A stretch of DNA of 64,000 nucleotides from Candidatus Binatus sp. (GTDB lineage: Bacteria; Desulfobacterota; Binatia; Binatales; Binataceae), in the NCBI RefSeq assembly GCF_030646925.1, contig NZ_JAUSKL010000087.1:1-64000 (forward strand), read 5' to 3'. Numbering within the stretch: the first letter of the stretch is position 1; each line of letters starts with the position of its first letter. Below are positions 8,670 through 18,700 of the stretch, one piece after another. The notes under the pieces are model-generated. The model was not told the DNA's origin, did not search any database, and saw only the letters and a list, made by a program, of their open reading frames with translations. Both the position numbers and the translations under genes were made by a program.

Positions 8670-11600
8670 TTACGTTTGCCGGGATTGCGCGCTGGCAAGC
8701 CCGTGCTCACGCCAGATTACATAGATCGCTGGAATCACCATCAGCGTCAGCACGGTCAGCGACACGAGTCCACCCCAAAGCGGCGCCGCGATTCGCTTTG
8801 CCACGTCCGATCCGATTCCCGTAGCGAACATAATCGGGATGAGCCCGAAGATGTTCATTCCGACTGCCATTAGGAGTGGTCTCACGCGGGCGACTGCCGT
8901 TTCGTGCGTCATCTGAACTAAATCCTGACGACTGCGAAGACGGCCTTCAGCCAGCCACTGCCGATAGCCCTCATCGAGATAGATCACCATGATCGATGCG
9001 GTCTCGGCCGCTACACCGAGCAGCGCGATCAGTCCGACCCAGACGGCGATCGAAGTGTTGTACCCGAGCGCATACATCAGCCAGATCGATCCCATCGCAG
9101 CGCACGGCACGGAGAACAGCACAAGCAGCGCCTGAATCCATCCACCGAAGTTCACGTAGAGGATCATCAGGATGATTCCGACCGTGAGCGGAATCACGAT
9201 TTGCATTCGCGCTCGCGCGCGCTCCAGAAACTCGTACTGTCCGGTCCACTTGAGAAAGTAGCCGGGCTTGAGTTTCAATTCGCGCGCGACCACCCGCTTC
9301 GCGTTATCGACGTACCCGCCAATGTCTCTGCTGGTGGTATCGACGTAAACCCATCCGCTGAGCGAGCCGCCTTCGTCCTTGATCATCGGCGGGCCCATCG
9401 TCGCGACGATTCGCCCGAGCTGGCCCAGCCGGACGTGCGCGACGCGCTCGCCCGGTGACATCGCGCCATCAGGCCCGCCCTGCTTCATTTGATCTGCTGG
9501 CATACCTGGTTGATTCGCGCGCTGCCTGGGAATCGGCACCAGCACGCGGGCAAGCGCCTCGGGGCTGTCGCGCAACTCTCGCGGATAGCGGACGTTGATC
9601 CGGTATCGCTCGCGTCCCTCAACTGTTGTGTCGAGGTCGAGCCCGCCGATCGCCGTCTCAACCACATTCATCACATCCATCAGCCGCAGTCCGTAGCGGG
9701 CGATCGCGTCGCGATCAGGTATGAAGTCGACGTAAAAGCCGCCCATTTCACGCTCCGCGTATACGGACCGCGTACCCGGGACGCTGCGCAAAATGCTTTC
9801 GAGCGATTCACCGATTTTCGCGATTTCGCCGAGATCGGGGCCGAAGATCTTCACGCCGATGGGTGTGCGGATGCCCGTCGTCAGCATATCGACCCGCGCC
9901 TTGATTGGCATCGTCCAGGCGTTCTGGAGACCCGGCATCGTAACCGCATCGCTCATTTCGCCAGTCAGCCGATCCAGCGTCATTCCAGGCCGCCATTCGG
10001 ATTTCGCCTTCAACGCTATCACCGTTTCGATCATCGAGAGCGGCGCGGGATCGGTAGGCGTCTCGGCACGGCCAGCCTTGCCAAACACGGATGCGACCTC
10101 GGGAAACTGTTTCAGCCGGCGGTCTTGTTCCTGAACCAGTTGCTTTGCCGCCTCGATTGAGATCCCGGGAACCGTGATAGGCATGTAAAGGAGCGTGCCT
10201 TCGTAAAGCGGCGGCATAAACTCTGAGCCGAGCCGCGAAAAAGGCACGATCGTGAGAACGAGCACCACGACGGTCCCGATCGCCAGCAGCCATCGATACT
10301 TAAGACAGACGCGCAGGACCGGCCGGTACACAGCCATACATGCGCGATTCACTGGATTCGACGCCTCGGGCCGAATCTTTCCTCGCACGAACAGAACCAT
10401 GAGCGGCGGTACCAGCGTGACCGAAAGAATGGACGCAAAAAGCATCGCGAAGGTCTTCGTGAACGCGAGTGGCTTGAAGAGTCGCCCCTCCTGGGCCTCG
10501 AGTGTAAACACCGGCAGAAACGAGATTGCGATCACCAGCAACGATCCAAAGATCGCAGGTCCCAACTCCTTTGCGGCCTGGATCACGAGTTCCGATCGAT
10601 CCGCATCGGGTCCCGCATGCTCCAGCTTCTTGTGAGCGTTTTCGATCAGCACCACGGCCGAATCGACCACGTCGCCGATCGCGATGATTATTCCCGCGAG
10701 CGACATGATGTTGGTCGTGAGGTGCATGTACGCCATCGGGATGAACGAGATGATGACCGCAATCGGCATCACGATCGCGGGCACCAACGCCGACCGCACG
10801 TGGAAGAGGAACAGGATGATCACCAGGCTGACGATGATCATCTCCTCCGCGAGGTTCTCGGTTAGCGTATTGACGGAGGCGCCGATCAGACCGGATCGGT
10901 CGTAGGTCGTGACTACGCGGACGCCAGACGGCATTGCGGATTGCATTTCCGCGAGCTTGGCCTTCACTCGCTCGATGACTGCCAGCGCGTTCTCGCCGAA
11001 GCGCATTACGACGATTCCGCCGACTGTCTCACCCTTGCCGTCGAGTTCCGCGAAGCCGCGCCGGATGTTCCCGCCGACCTGGATTCGCGCGATATCACCC
11101 AGCCTGACGGGAGTGCCGGCCGCGTTCGTCGCAACGACAATTTTCGCGATGTCATCGCGACTCTTGATGTATCCGCGGCCGCGAACGGCGTACTCATGTC
11201 CCGCGAGTTCGATCACGCGGCCGCCGACGTCGCCATTGGACATTCGCACTGCCTCTCCGATTTCGCTGATCGAGAGGTTGTAGGCCTGCAGACGGACCGG
11301 ATCGAGTTCGATCTGGTACTCCTTCTCGTAGCCACCGATACTTGCCACCTCGGCAACTCCGGGAACCGACGATAGCCAATACCGAAGCTGCCAATCCTGG
11401 AAGCTGCGAAGCTGCTGGAGGTCGTGCTGGCCGGTGTCGTCCACCAGCGCATACTCGAAGATCCATCCGACGCCGGTGGCGTCGGGTCCGATCTGCGGTG
11501 AAACACCGGGCGGCAGCTTTCCTTGCAACTTCGCGAGGTATTCGATTACGCGGCTGCGCGCCCAGTAGATGTCGGTGCCGTCCTGAAAGACGATGTAGAC

Positions 11601-11876
11601 GAAAGACATCCCGAACATGGTGAAGCCGCGGACGAGTTTGACCTTCGGCGCTGCGAGAAAGGCCGTGACGATCGGGTAGCTAATTTGATCCTCGACGAGG
11701 TCTGCACTGCGTCCCATCCATTCGGTGAATACGATCACCTGCGTGTCGGACAGGTCGGGCAGCGCATCGATCGGCGTGGTGCGAATTGCCCAGATCCCCC
11801 ATGCGACAAAGAATCCAGTCGCGATGAAGACCATCGTCTTGTTGCGCGCGCAGATGTCGATGAGCCGTTCGATCAT
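8670..11876 (-). CDS. CusA/CzcA-family heavy-metal efflux RND pump
   Basis: The inner-membrane proton-driven pump of a tripartite metal exporter, 1068 residues, full length for HME-RND. Motifs: N-terminal DALPDLSDTQVIV, TM4 AIGDVVDSAVVLIENAHKKL with the proton-relay Asp, pore region GRAETPTDPAPLSM, then a second set of six membrane segments. About residues 782-812 hold an insertion absent from E. coli CusA as I recall it, containing three Met (GMPADQM and GAMSPGE); it lies in the periplasmic C-terminal region and could bind a soft metal such as Cu(I) or Ag(I). The start is 2 bases after the adaptor's stop. The metal cannot be fixed from sequence; the Met content leans towards copper/silver. 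Confidence 0.95.
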   Translation of the reverse strand: MIERLIDICARNKTMVFIATGFFVAWGIWAIRTTPIDALPDLSDTQVIVFTEWMGRSADLVEDQISYPIVTAFLAAPKVKLVRGFTMFGMSFVYIVFQDGTDIYWARSRVIEYLAKLQGKLPPGVSPQIGPDATGVGWIFEYALVDDTGQHDLQQLRSFQDWQLRYWLSSVPGVAEVASIGGYEKEYQIELDPVRLQAYNLSISEIGEAVRMSNGDVGGRVIELAGHEYAVRGRGYIKSRDDIAKIVVATNAAGTPVRLGDIARIQVGGNIRRGFAELDGKGETVGGIVVMRFGENALAVIERVKAKLAEMQSAMPSGVRVVTTYDRSGLIGASVNTLTENLAEEMIIVSLVIILFLFHVRSALVPAIVMPIAVIISFIPMAYMHLTTNIMSLAGIIIAIGDVVDSAVVLIENAHKKLEHAGPDADRSELVIQAAKELGPAIFGSLLVIAISFLPVFTLEAQEGRLFKPLAFTKTFAMLFASILSVTLVPPLMVLFVRGKIRPEASNPVNRACMAVYRPVLRVCLKYRWLLAIGTVVVLVLTIVPFSRLGSEFMPPLYEGTLLYMPITVPGISIEAAKQLVQEQDRRLKQFPEVASVFGKAGRAETPTDPAPLSMIETVIALKAKSEWRPGMTLDRLTGEMSDAVTMPGLQNAWTMPIKARVDMLTTGIRTPIGVKIFGPDLGEIAKIGESLESILRSVPGTRSVYAEREMGGFYVDFIPDRDAIARYGLRLMDVMNVVETAIGGLDLDTTVEGRERYRINVRYPRELRDSPEALARVLVPIPRQRANQPGMPADQMKQGGPDGAMSPGERVAHVRLGQLGRIVATMGPPMIKDEGGSLSGWVYVDTTSRDIGGYVDNAKRVVARELKLKPGYFLKWTGQYEFLERARARMQIVIPLTVGIILMILYVNFGGWIQALLVLFSVPCAAMGSIWLMYALGYNTSIAVWVGLIALLGVAAETASIMVIYLDEGYRQWLAEGRLRSRQDLVQMTHETAVARVRPLLMAVGMNIFGLIPIMFATGIGSDVAKRIAAPLWGGLVSLTVLTLMVIPAIYVIWREHGLASAQSRQT

Positions 11877-11878
11877 CG

Positions 11879-13036
11879 CTAGTGAGATCCGTGGCGCGCG
11901 CCACCGCCAGTCGCGCCACGCAGCCGGCTCTCGGAATCGAGCAGGAACTGCGCGCTGGTTACGATGCGTTCGCCATCGCTCAATCCGCTCAGGACTTCGT
12001 AGTAACCGCCGGCGCGCCTCCCAAGGCGAACCTCGCGCGGCTGGTAGCTTGTGTTCCCGACCTGCACGAAGACGATCTTCCGTTCCCCTGTGTCGATCAC
12101 CGCGTCGTCGGGCAGCGCAAGAACGTCACCCAGCGGAGATTCGATGTCGACCGTCGCGTACATTCCAGGCTTCAGCCGGCCATCCGGATTAGGCACATCA
12201 AAGCGGATCTTTACGGTGCGAGTCGCCACGTCCATCGTGGGGCTCACATAGCTGACCGCGGAGGTAAGTTTGGTTCCGAGCGCTGAGGCCAGCGAAATTT
12301 CAGCTCGCTGGCCGACACGGACGAGACCGATTTCATCTTCATACACATCTGCCCACACCCAGACATTTTTCAGGTCGGCGACGGTGTAGAGTTCCATGTC
12401 GGGCGTAATGTACATGCCCTGGTAAACGGGCTTCATCGTGACGTAGCCGGCGATCGGCGAGTGCAGATCGATCGTCCGGCGAGGGGTGTCACTGCTCTCC
12501 AGCTCGCGGATTTGTGCGTCGGTGATATCCCACAAGCGCAACCGGTTCCGCGCCGAATCCACAAGCAGCTTTTTCTCGGCATCGCCAATTCCGGCGCCAT
12601 CTTTGCCTTGGGCGCGGTTGGCCTCGAGCGCGAGCAGGTATTCGTGCTCAGTGGCGACCAGCTCGGGGCTGTAGATCGAGAGAATCGGCTGCCCGGCCCT
12701 GACATACTGTCCCGTAAAGTTCACAAACAATCGGTCAACCCAGCCGGAAATCTTAGTTTGTACTTTCCGCACCTGGCGTTCGTCCGCAACCACCACGCCG
12801 ACGGTGCGAATTTTCGCCGCAAGCTGCCGGCGCTCGATTACCGCCGTGCGAACTCCGATCGCCTGTCGCCGCTCGTACGGTAGTTCGACCTCCGCCATCC
12901 CGGGAACTTGCCCTTGCACTGTCCGCTGAACCTGCGCCTGGACGTGCGCGTGAGGATCGTCGCCGGGCGCGTCCCCCCGGGTGCATCCCGCCACCACAAG
13001 CGCCAAGGCGAGCGAGATCGTGATGGCGCGGTTCAC
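11879..13036 (-). CDS. CusB-like RND periplasmic adaptor lipoprotein
   Basis: Membrane-fusion protein linking pump and outer-membrane channel, 385 residues. It has a lipoprotein signal with lipobox VAGC (Cys 18), a short His-containing linker (DDPHAHVQAQ), then the barrel-sandwich hybrid (VQTKISGWVDRLFVNFTGQ), a helical hairpin (LVATEHEYLLALEANRA), lipoyl half-motif (LHSPIAGYVTMKPVYQGMYI) and beta-barrel domain (DVYEDEIGLVRVGQRAEISL). These are standard for CusB/CzcB. The CusB N-terminal Met-rich metal site is not clearly present (only MAEVELPYERRQAIGV). The ATG overlaps the stop of the channel gene by 4 bases (ATGA). Confidence 0.93.
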   Translation of the reverse strand: MNRAITISLALALVVAGCTRGDAPGDDPHAHVQAQVQRTVQGQVPGMAEVELPYERRQAIGVRTAVIERRQLAAKIRTVGVVVADERQVRKVQTKISGWVDRLFVNFTGQYVRAGQPILSIYSPELVATEHEYLLALEANRAQGKDGAGIGDAEKKLLVDSARNRLRLWDITDAQIRELESSDTPRRTIDLHSPIAGYVTMKPVYQGMYITPDMELYTVADLKNVWVWADVYEDEIGLVRVGQRAEISLASALGTKLTSAVSYVSPTMDVATRTVKIRFDVPNPDGRLKPGMYATVDIESPLGDVLALPDDAVIDTGERKIVFVQVGNTSYQPREVRLGRRAGGYYEVLSGLSDGERIVTSAQFLLDSESRLRGATGGGARHGSH

Positions 13037-14370
13037 GGAGACGCTCCCTGATCGAGTTCGGGCGGCGGTTCTCCAACCAGCGGGCCGATTTCTGCCACTG
13101 CCCGGCGATACTGTCCGATTTGCTCCGTGTAGCGCATTCGATACTCAAACAACGCGTTGAACGCATTGAGCGTTGTGAGGAAATCGACTTTTCCTACTGA
13201 GTATGAGGCGCGCGCGGACTTGAGCGTGAGCGAAGCCTCGGGGATCAGGTTCTCGCTGTAGAGGTTGATAAGTCGCATCGATGTTTCCGCCATCGCGTGG
13301 GCTTGGCGTAGGCGACTCTCCAGCGTCACGCGACTGTTCTGGCGGGCGTGCTCCGCGGCACGCCTGTTGTATTCCGCCTCGGCAATGGCCGGTCGCTGCT
13401 TGCGCCAGAAGTAGAGCGGCACCGTGACGCGCAGCCCCACCTCCCATTCCGCGTACAGGCCGTTCTTGTCCGCGTAAGCTCCCATAGCAGTGAAGTCGGG
13501 AAGGTATCCTCGTTTCGCCAGAAGCAACGCGTCAGAGGTCTTCAGCACGTCTTCTTCGGCAGCGCGAAGTTCAGGCGCCTGAGCCTCAAGTCGGCGGGTC
13601 AAACTATCGAGCGGCTCAAGAATCGAAACCTTATCGATCCATGCGGATTTCGCAAGCACCTCGGTCGCCTGTCGATTCAACAGTGCGTCTATCTCTGCCT
13701 CAGCGGTGGTTCGCTGGAGTGCGAGCATCGCGATCCTCTCGCGGAGCGCGTCCCGTTCCAGCGTTGCCCGCAAGATATCCTGCTGCACGGCAGTTCCCAC
13801 GCTGTAAGCTTGTGCCGTCTGTTTGATCACCGTGTCGAGCACATCGGCGCTTTCGTCAAGGATTGCGGTCGAGCGATCTGCCACGCTCAGGTCAGTGTAT
13901 GCCAATACCACTCTGGCCAGGACGGAGAGTATCATCGAATCGCGCATCGCGCGCTCCCGTTCGGCTTCGCGACTCGCGATGCTCTCCTTGAGCCCCAGTT
14001 TTCCCGGGAAGGGGACTTCCTGCTCGGCGGAAAATTCGAGGTATGAAAAATCCGAGGAGCCGAAGGTGATTCGCCCGAACTGCTCGTTGTGGTAACGCAC
14101 GCCTACAGACGGATCGGGCAGCGTGCCTTCCTGCGACGGCCGCTGGCGCATCGCCTGGTATTTTTCGTCCACAGCGCGGATTTCCGGATTGTCCGCGCGC
14201 GCCGCCCTTAATAGATAACCGAGCGTTAAAGGCCCCGGTGGCGGTGTCTCACCGGCGGCCGCGATTGCCGGCGCGCACAGTATCGCCAAGAAGATAATGG
14301 CGATGGTAAAGCATGCCGACCCCCGATATTGGCGCGGGAGCGACCTATAGGCCGAATATTCTTTGAGCAT
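13033..14370 (-). CDS. TolC/CusC-family outer-membrane efflux channel
   Basis: First gene of the efflux operon. From the chosen ATG, about 445 residues: signal peptide (core FTIAIIFLAILCAPAIAAAG), then the OEP repeat structure with two long coiled-coil halves, e.g. DILRATLERDALRERIAMLA and SARASYSVGKVDFLTTLNA, the latter typical of CusC/CzcC. In-frame starts exist further upstream (14388, 14439 and beyond), but they would put extra residues before the signal peptide; no start has a clear ribosome binding site, so the exact N-terminus is uncertain. Upstream lies a dead serine recombinase, and any promoter must be within or just after it. Confidence 0.9.
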   Translation of the reverse strand: MLKEYSAYRSLPRQYRGSACFTIAIIFLAILCAPAIAAAGETPPPGPLTLGYLLRAARADNPEIRAVDEKYQAMRQRPSQEGTLPDPSVGVRYHNEQFGRITFGSSDFSYLEFSAEQEVPFPGKLGLKESIASREAERERAMRDSMILSVLARVVLAYTDLSVADRSTAILDESADVLDTVIKQTAQAYSVGTAVQQDILRATLERDALRERIAMLALQRTTAEAEIDALLNRQATEVLAKSAWIDKVSILEPLDSLTRRLEAQAPELRAAEEDVLKTSDALLLAKRGYLPDFTAMGAYADKNGLYAEWEVGLRVTVPLYFWRKQRPAIAEAEYNRRAAEHARQNSRVTLESRLRQAHAMAETSMRLINLYSENLIPEASLTLKSARASYSVGKVDFLTTLNAFNALFEYRMRYTEQIGQYRRAVAEIGPLVGEPPPELDQGASP

Positions 14371-14486
14371 CGCCCGAGTCTGCACCATGGCGCCTGCCAG
14401 CTCAAAGAACACCTGGAGGTCGCTGAAAGGGACACGCATAGCTGGCGAATCGCTAAACATGTGGTCAGCCGCGCGGCCCGCTGGGT

Positions 14487-15603
14487 CTATCCTCGCGTGC
14501 GCGGGGGAACCATGATCCGTGTCTCGACGCCGCGCCGTTTCACCTTGATCGGCAGGAGCCTTGAGAGATGAAGGACGCTGGCAATCGGCACTTCGGGATG
14601 GCTGATTGAGGCGACGGGGAGTCTGATGGAAACCCGGATGCCCTACTCGAGGAGTTCCACCCGCTCGACCAGATCGGCCATGCACGCTTCCACGTCGATC
14701 GAGGCCATTAGGCGGCGGCCGTAATCCGCCGCTGCCTCAAGCATCGCCCGCACGTCCGGAGAATCGATTTCGGACTGCTCCAGCGCCTCGAGCAGACCGG
14801 GACGGTCGTCCAGAATGGCTCGTGCGGCGATCGCCACCGCCCGCTCGATCTCAGTGGCCGACAATCGCCAGCCGCGTTGCGCATCGTTGGCAGAGGCTGT
14901 AATCAAGCCTCGCGATACGTAATAACGGTATCTCCGCGCGCCCTTTGCGGTGCATTGCGCGTAGAGCGGCTCACCGCTTTGATCGAATAGCAGGCCGCGC
15001 AACTGGTGCTGAGCCTTTTCCCACAGCTCGCGCTCGAGGATTGCCTCGTGCAGTCCCAGATGACGTTCCCGCTTGTGGCGAATCTCGCCGATGTAGATCG
15101 GGTTGGCGAGCAGCTCATAAAGGGCGCCGCGCGAGAACGATCGACCGCCGGATTTATTGCCCTTCATCGAGACTCGAAGTTTCGAGCTGACGCCGCGGCG
15201 ATCCAGATCCTGCTTAAGCAGCCTCACGCTGCCGAGTTCCAGGTACCATTCATAAATCTGCTTCACGGTCGCCGCTTCCGCCCGATTGATCACGAGGTGG
15301 CGATCGCGAACGTCATAGCCGAGCGGTACGGTGCCTCCCATCCAGAAGTCCCTTGCGCCCGGAGGCGGCGATCTTGTCCCGAATTCGCTCCCCCGTCACT
15401 TCCCGCTCGAACTGCGCGAAGGAGAGCAGCACATTCAGCGTGAGCCGACCCATCGACGTGGTGGTGTTGAACTGCTGGGTGACGGACACAAACGAGACGC
15501 CCTGGGCGTCGAACACCTCGACCATCTTCGCGAAGTCTGCCAGCGACCGTGGTCGGGACCGCTGTTCTTTGGCTTGAAGGGCACCAGCGCAAGCCGGTCT
15601 CAT
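14487..15603 (-). pseudogene. Large serine recombinase, broken at three places
   Basis: Remains of a zinc-ribbon-type serine recombinase (site-specific integrase/resolvase). The resolvase domain begins only at RSLADFAKMVEVFDAQG, so the catalytic Ser segment at the N-terminus is lost. It continues QFNTTTSMGRLTLNVLLSFA and REVTGERIRDKIAAS, then slips frame near 15347 (one extra C; GFWMGGTVPLGYD is restored by removing it). The Recombinase domain (IYIGEIRHKRERHLGLHEAI) and zinc-ribbon region follow. An in-frame TAG at 14643-14645 interrupts it, yet recognisable sequence (VLHLSRLLPIKVKRRGVETR) continues to a second TAG at 14487. It is clearly inactive and marks an old integration event at the upstream edge of the metal-efflux operon. 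Confidence 0.85.
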
Positions 15604-15732
15604 GCGCTTAAAAAGATCGGATTAAGCGCAACCGCAGATGCGCTCGGGTCGCGCGCAGTTCATCTGCTAATATCGTGAAGCGAACGTCGCTTAACGTCGC
15701 GTGTCTGCGGACTTGACGCGCCGGGCGGGAAT

Positions 15733-18700
15733 TTGTCCGCCGACTCAGATGAACGGATCAATCAACGATTTTGCGCCACGCCCGCGCGGACCCCGCCGAC
15801 CAACGAGGCAAGTTTGAATCTGGTATTCCTGCGGGCCATGAAGGGCCCGGCCGCATCGTTCGCGCGAGATGCCGAGGAACCGATCCGTGCGGAACTGTTC
15901 AGTATCGAGCGTCTCGAAGAGCACGGCGAGACGCTGGCAGTTGCCCAGCGCGTTACGGACCGCCCCGGCGCAGGACGCCCGATGGCGTCGAGGGTACGCG
16001 CCAATGCACGGGTGCTGCTCGAAGTGTATCGCGGCACCGCCGCCGCGATTCGTGAGGAACGCGCTATCACTCCTGCGGCCGAATGGCTGGTGGACAACTT
16101 TCACGTCGTAGAGCAGCAGATTCGCGAAATTCGCGACGACCTTCCGCGCGGCTTCTATCGCCAACTGCCCAAGCTTGCGGACGGTCCGCTGGAGGGCTAT
16201 CCGCGCGTGTTCGGCATCGCGTGGGCCTTCGTCGCGCACACCGACAGCCATTTCGATCCGCAGACGCTCAGCCGGTTCGTGCAAGCCTACCAGCGAGTTC
16301 AACCGCTGACGATCGGTGAGCTATGGGCGGTCGCGATTACGCTCAGGATCGTGCTGGTGGAAAACCTCCGGCGTTTGGCCGCGCGCATCGCCGCCGAACG
16401 GACGGCGCGCCAGCAAGCCGACGCGCTGGCCGATCGATTGCTCGGAGACGGCGGCCGCGAGCCCGAGCCCGCCGCAACCGCCCTCAGGGCGTTGGCACGA
16501 TCGCCGCTGTCGGCGGCCTTCGCGGTGCAGTTGGTGCAACGCTTGCGCGATCAGGATCCCAAGGTGACGCCAGCGCTGCGCTGGCTCGATCAAAGGCTGC
16601 GGGAGCAGGGAACCACGGCTGACGAAATAGTCCGCACCGTGCATCACGGGCAGGGCGCGACCAACGTCACCGTGCGCAATGTGATCACCAGCATGCGCCT
16701 GATGTCGGCCGTCGATTGGGCGGAATTCTTCGAGAGCGTGAGCGTGGTCGATGCGGTGCTGCGGGCCGACAGCGACTTCGCCGCGATGGATTTCCCGACC
16801 CGGGATCGTTACCGGCATGCGATCGAGGAACTCGCGCGCGGTTCGGGGCATACCGAGATCGAGGTCGCTGAGCACGCGATCGCGGCGGCCAAACGCGCAG
16901 CGCCGGAAGGCCCCAATCGCGATGCGGCGACCGCTCGCCGCGAGCATGACCCCGGCTATTACTTGATCTCGCGCGGGCTTCATGCGGTTGAGAAAGAACT
17001 CGGATTTCGAGCCCCGATTCGCGATTGGATAGAGCGCGCCAACGCGGCGGCGGGAATCAAAGGCTATCTCGGAACGATCGCGGTCGTCAGCGCTCTTATC
17101 CTCGCGACGGCGCTATTCGCTATCGCCGAGGCTCACGTCCCCGAATGGACGCTGTTCATCCTCGCGATCGTCGGAGTAATCCCGGCAATGGACACTGCGG
17201 TGACGATCGTCAATCGCGCCGTCACGATTTGTATCGGCCCAGCATCGATTCCCGCGCTCGAGCTTCATGATGGAGTGCCGTCGAGCCTGCGCACGATGGT
17301 CGTGATGCCCACCTTGCTGACCACACCGGCGGAACTCGAAGAGCAGGTCGAGCGTCTGGAGGTTCATTATCTCGCGAGTCCCGACGGCGAGCTGCGCTTT
17401 GCGCTGCTCTCGGACTGGTGCGACTGCGCGACTGAGAGTGCAGCCGGTGACGACGAGCTGCTCGGCGCAGCCGCGGGCGGGATAGCTCGTTTGAACCTGC
17501 GTCACGGACCCGCCCCGGACGGCGAGCGATTTATCCTGCTCCATCGGCGCAGAGTCTGGGACGAAGCAGAAGGAAAGTGGATGGGATGGGAACGCAAGCG
17601 CGGGAAATTGCATGAGCTGAACCGATTGCTTCGCGGTGCGACCGATACCAACTTCATCGGCGTGGATGGCCGTCCGCCGCTCGTGCCGGCCGGTGTCCGC
17701 TACGTGATCACCCTCGACGCCGACACCCGGCTGCCGCGCGGCGCAGCCAAGCGGCTGGTCGGCAAGATGGCTCATCCGCTCAACGCTCCGCGCTTCGACC
17801 CGCAATGCGGCCGCGTGGTCGAAGGGTACGGGGTGCTCCAGCCGCGAGTCACGCCGTCGCTGCCGACCGGGCGCGAGGGGTCAGTTTTCCAGCGCGTATT
17901 TTCGAGCGCGAGCGGCATCGACCCGTACGCGTTCGCGGTTTCCGACGTGTACCAGGATCTACTCGGCGAAGGCTCCTACAGTGGCAAGGGAATTTATGAC
18001 GTCGACGTCTTTGAGGCGGCGCTCCGAGGGCGCGTTCCCGACAACACGCTGCTGAGCCACGATCTCTTCGAGGGCACCTTTGCACGCTCGGGATTGGCCT
18101 CCGACGTCGAGGTGGTGGAGGAATTTCCGTCCCGTTACGACGTTGCCGCAGCAAGGCAGCATCGATGGGCGCGCGGCGACTGGCAACTGCTGCCGTGGAT
18201 TTTGGGGCGCGGTCACGCCGTCGGCGAGGATCGCCGCCGCATGGGCGGTGACGGTACTAGCTCAGCGATTCCCGCCCTCGGGCGCTGGAAGATGATCGAC
18301 AACCTGCGCCGGACGTTATCTGCGCCGACCGCATTCATCGCGTTGATCGTGGGATGGATGCTGCCTTTTTCCGCCGCCCTGATTTGGACCGGATTCGTCA
18401 TCGCAACGATCGCGACCGCGCCGATGCTCCCGTTCATCACCGGAATCGTGCCGCGCCGCCTCGGGATCTCCAAGCGCAGCCACGTGCTAGCGGTCGGCGC
18501 CGATCTCGCCAGTGGATTGGCGCAGATCGCGATGCTGCTTACCCTGCTCGCGCATCAGGCATGGCTGATGACGGACGCGATTGCGCGGACCCTCAATCGG
18601 CTGTTGGTAAGTCATCGACGATTGCTCGAATGGGTGACCGGGGCGCAGGCAAAGTTGACGACCCGTCTCGATCTCCGCGGATTTTACCAGAGGATGGCCG

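Noticed and set aside
14643-14645. TAG in the recombinase (and TAG at 33250 in the P450) as a recoded amber codon such as pyrrolysine
   Set aside because: Both genes carry additional lesions, the amber positions are not special residues, and nothing suggests a pyl system.
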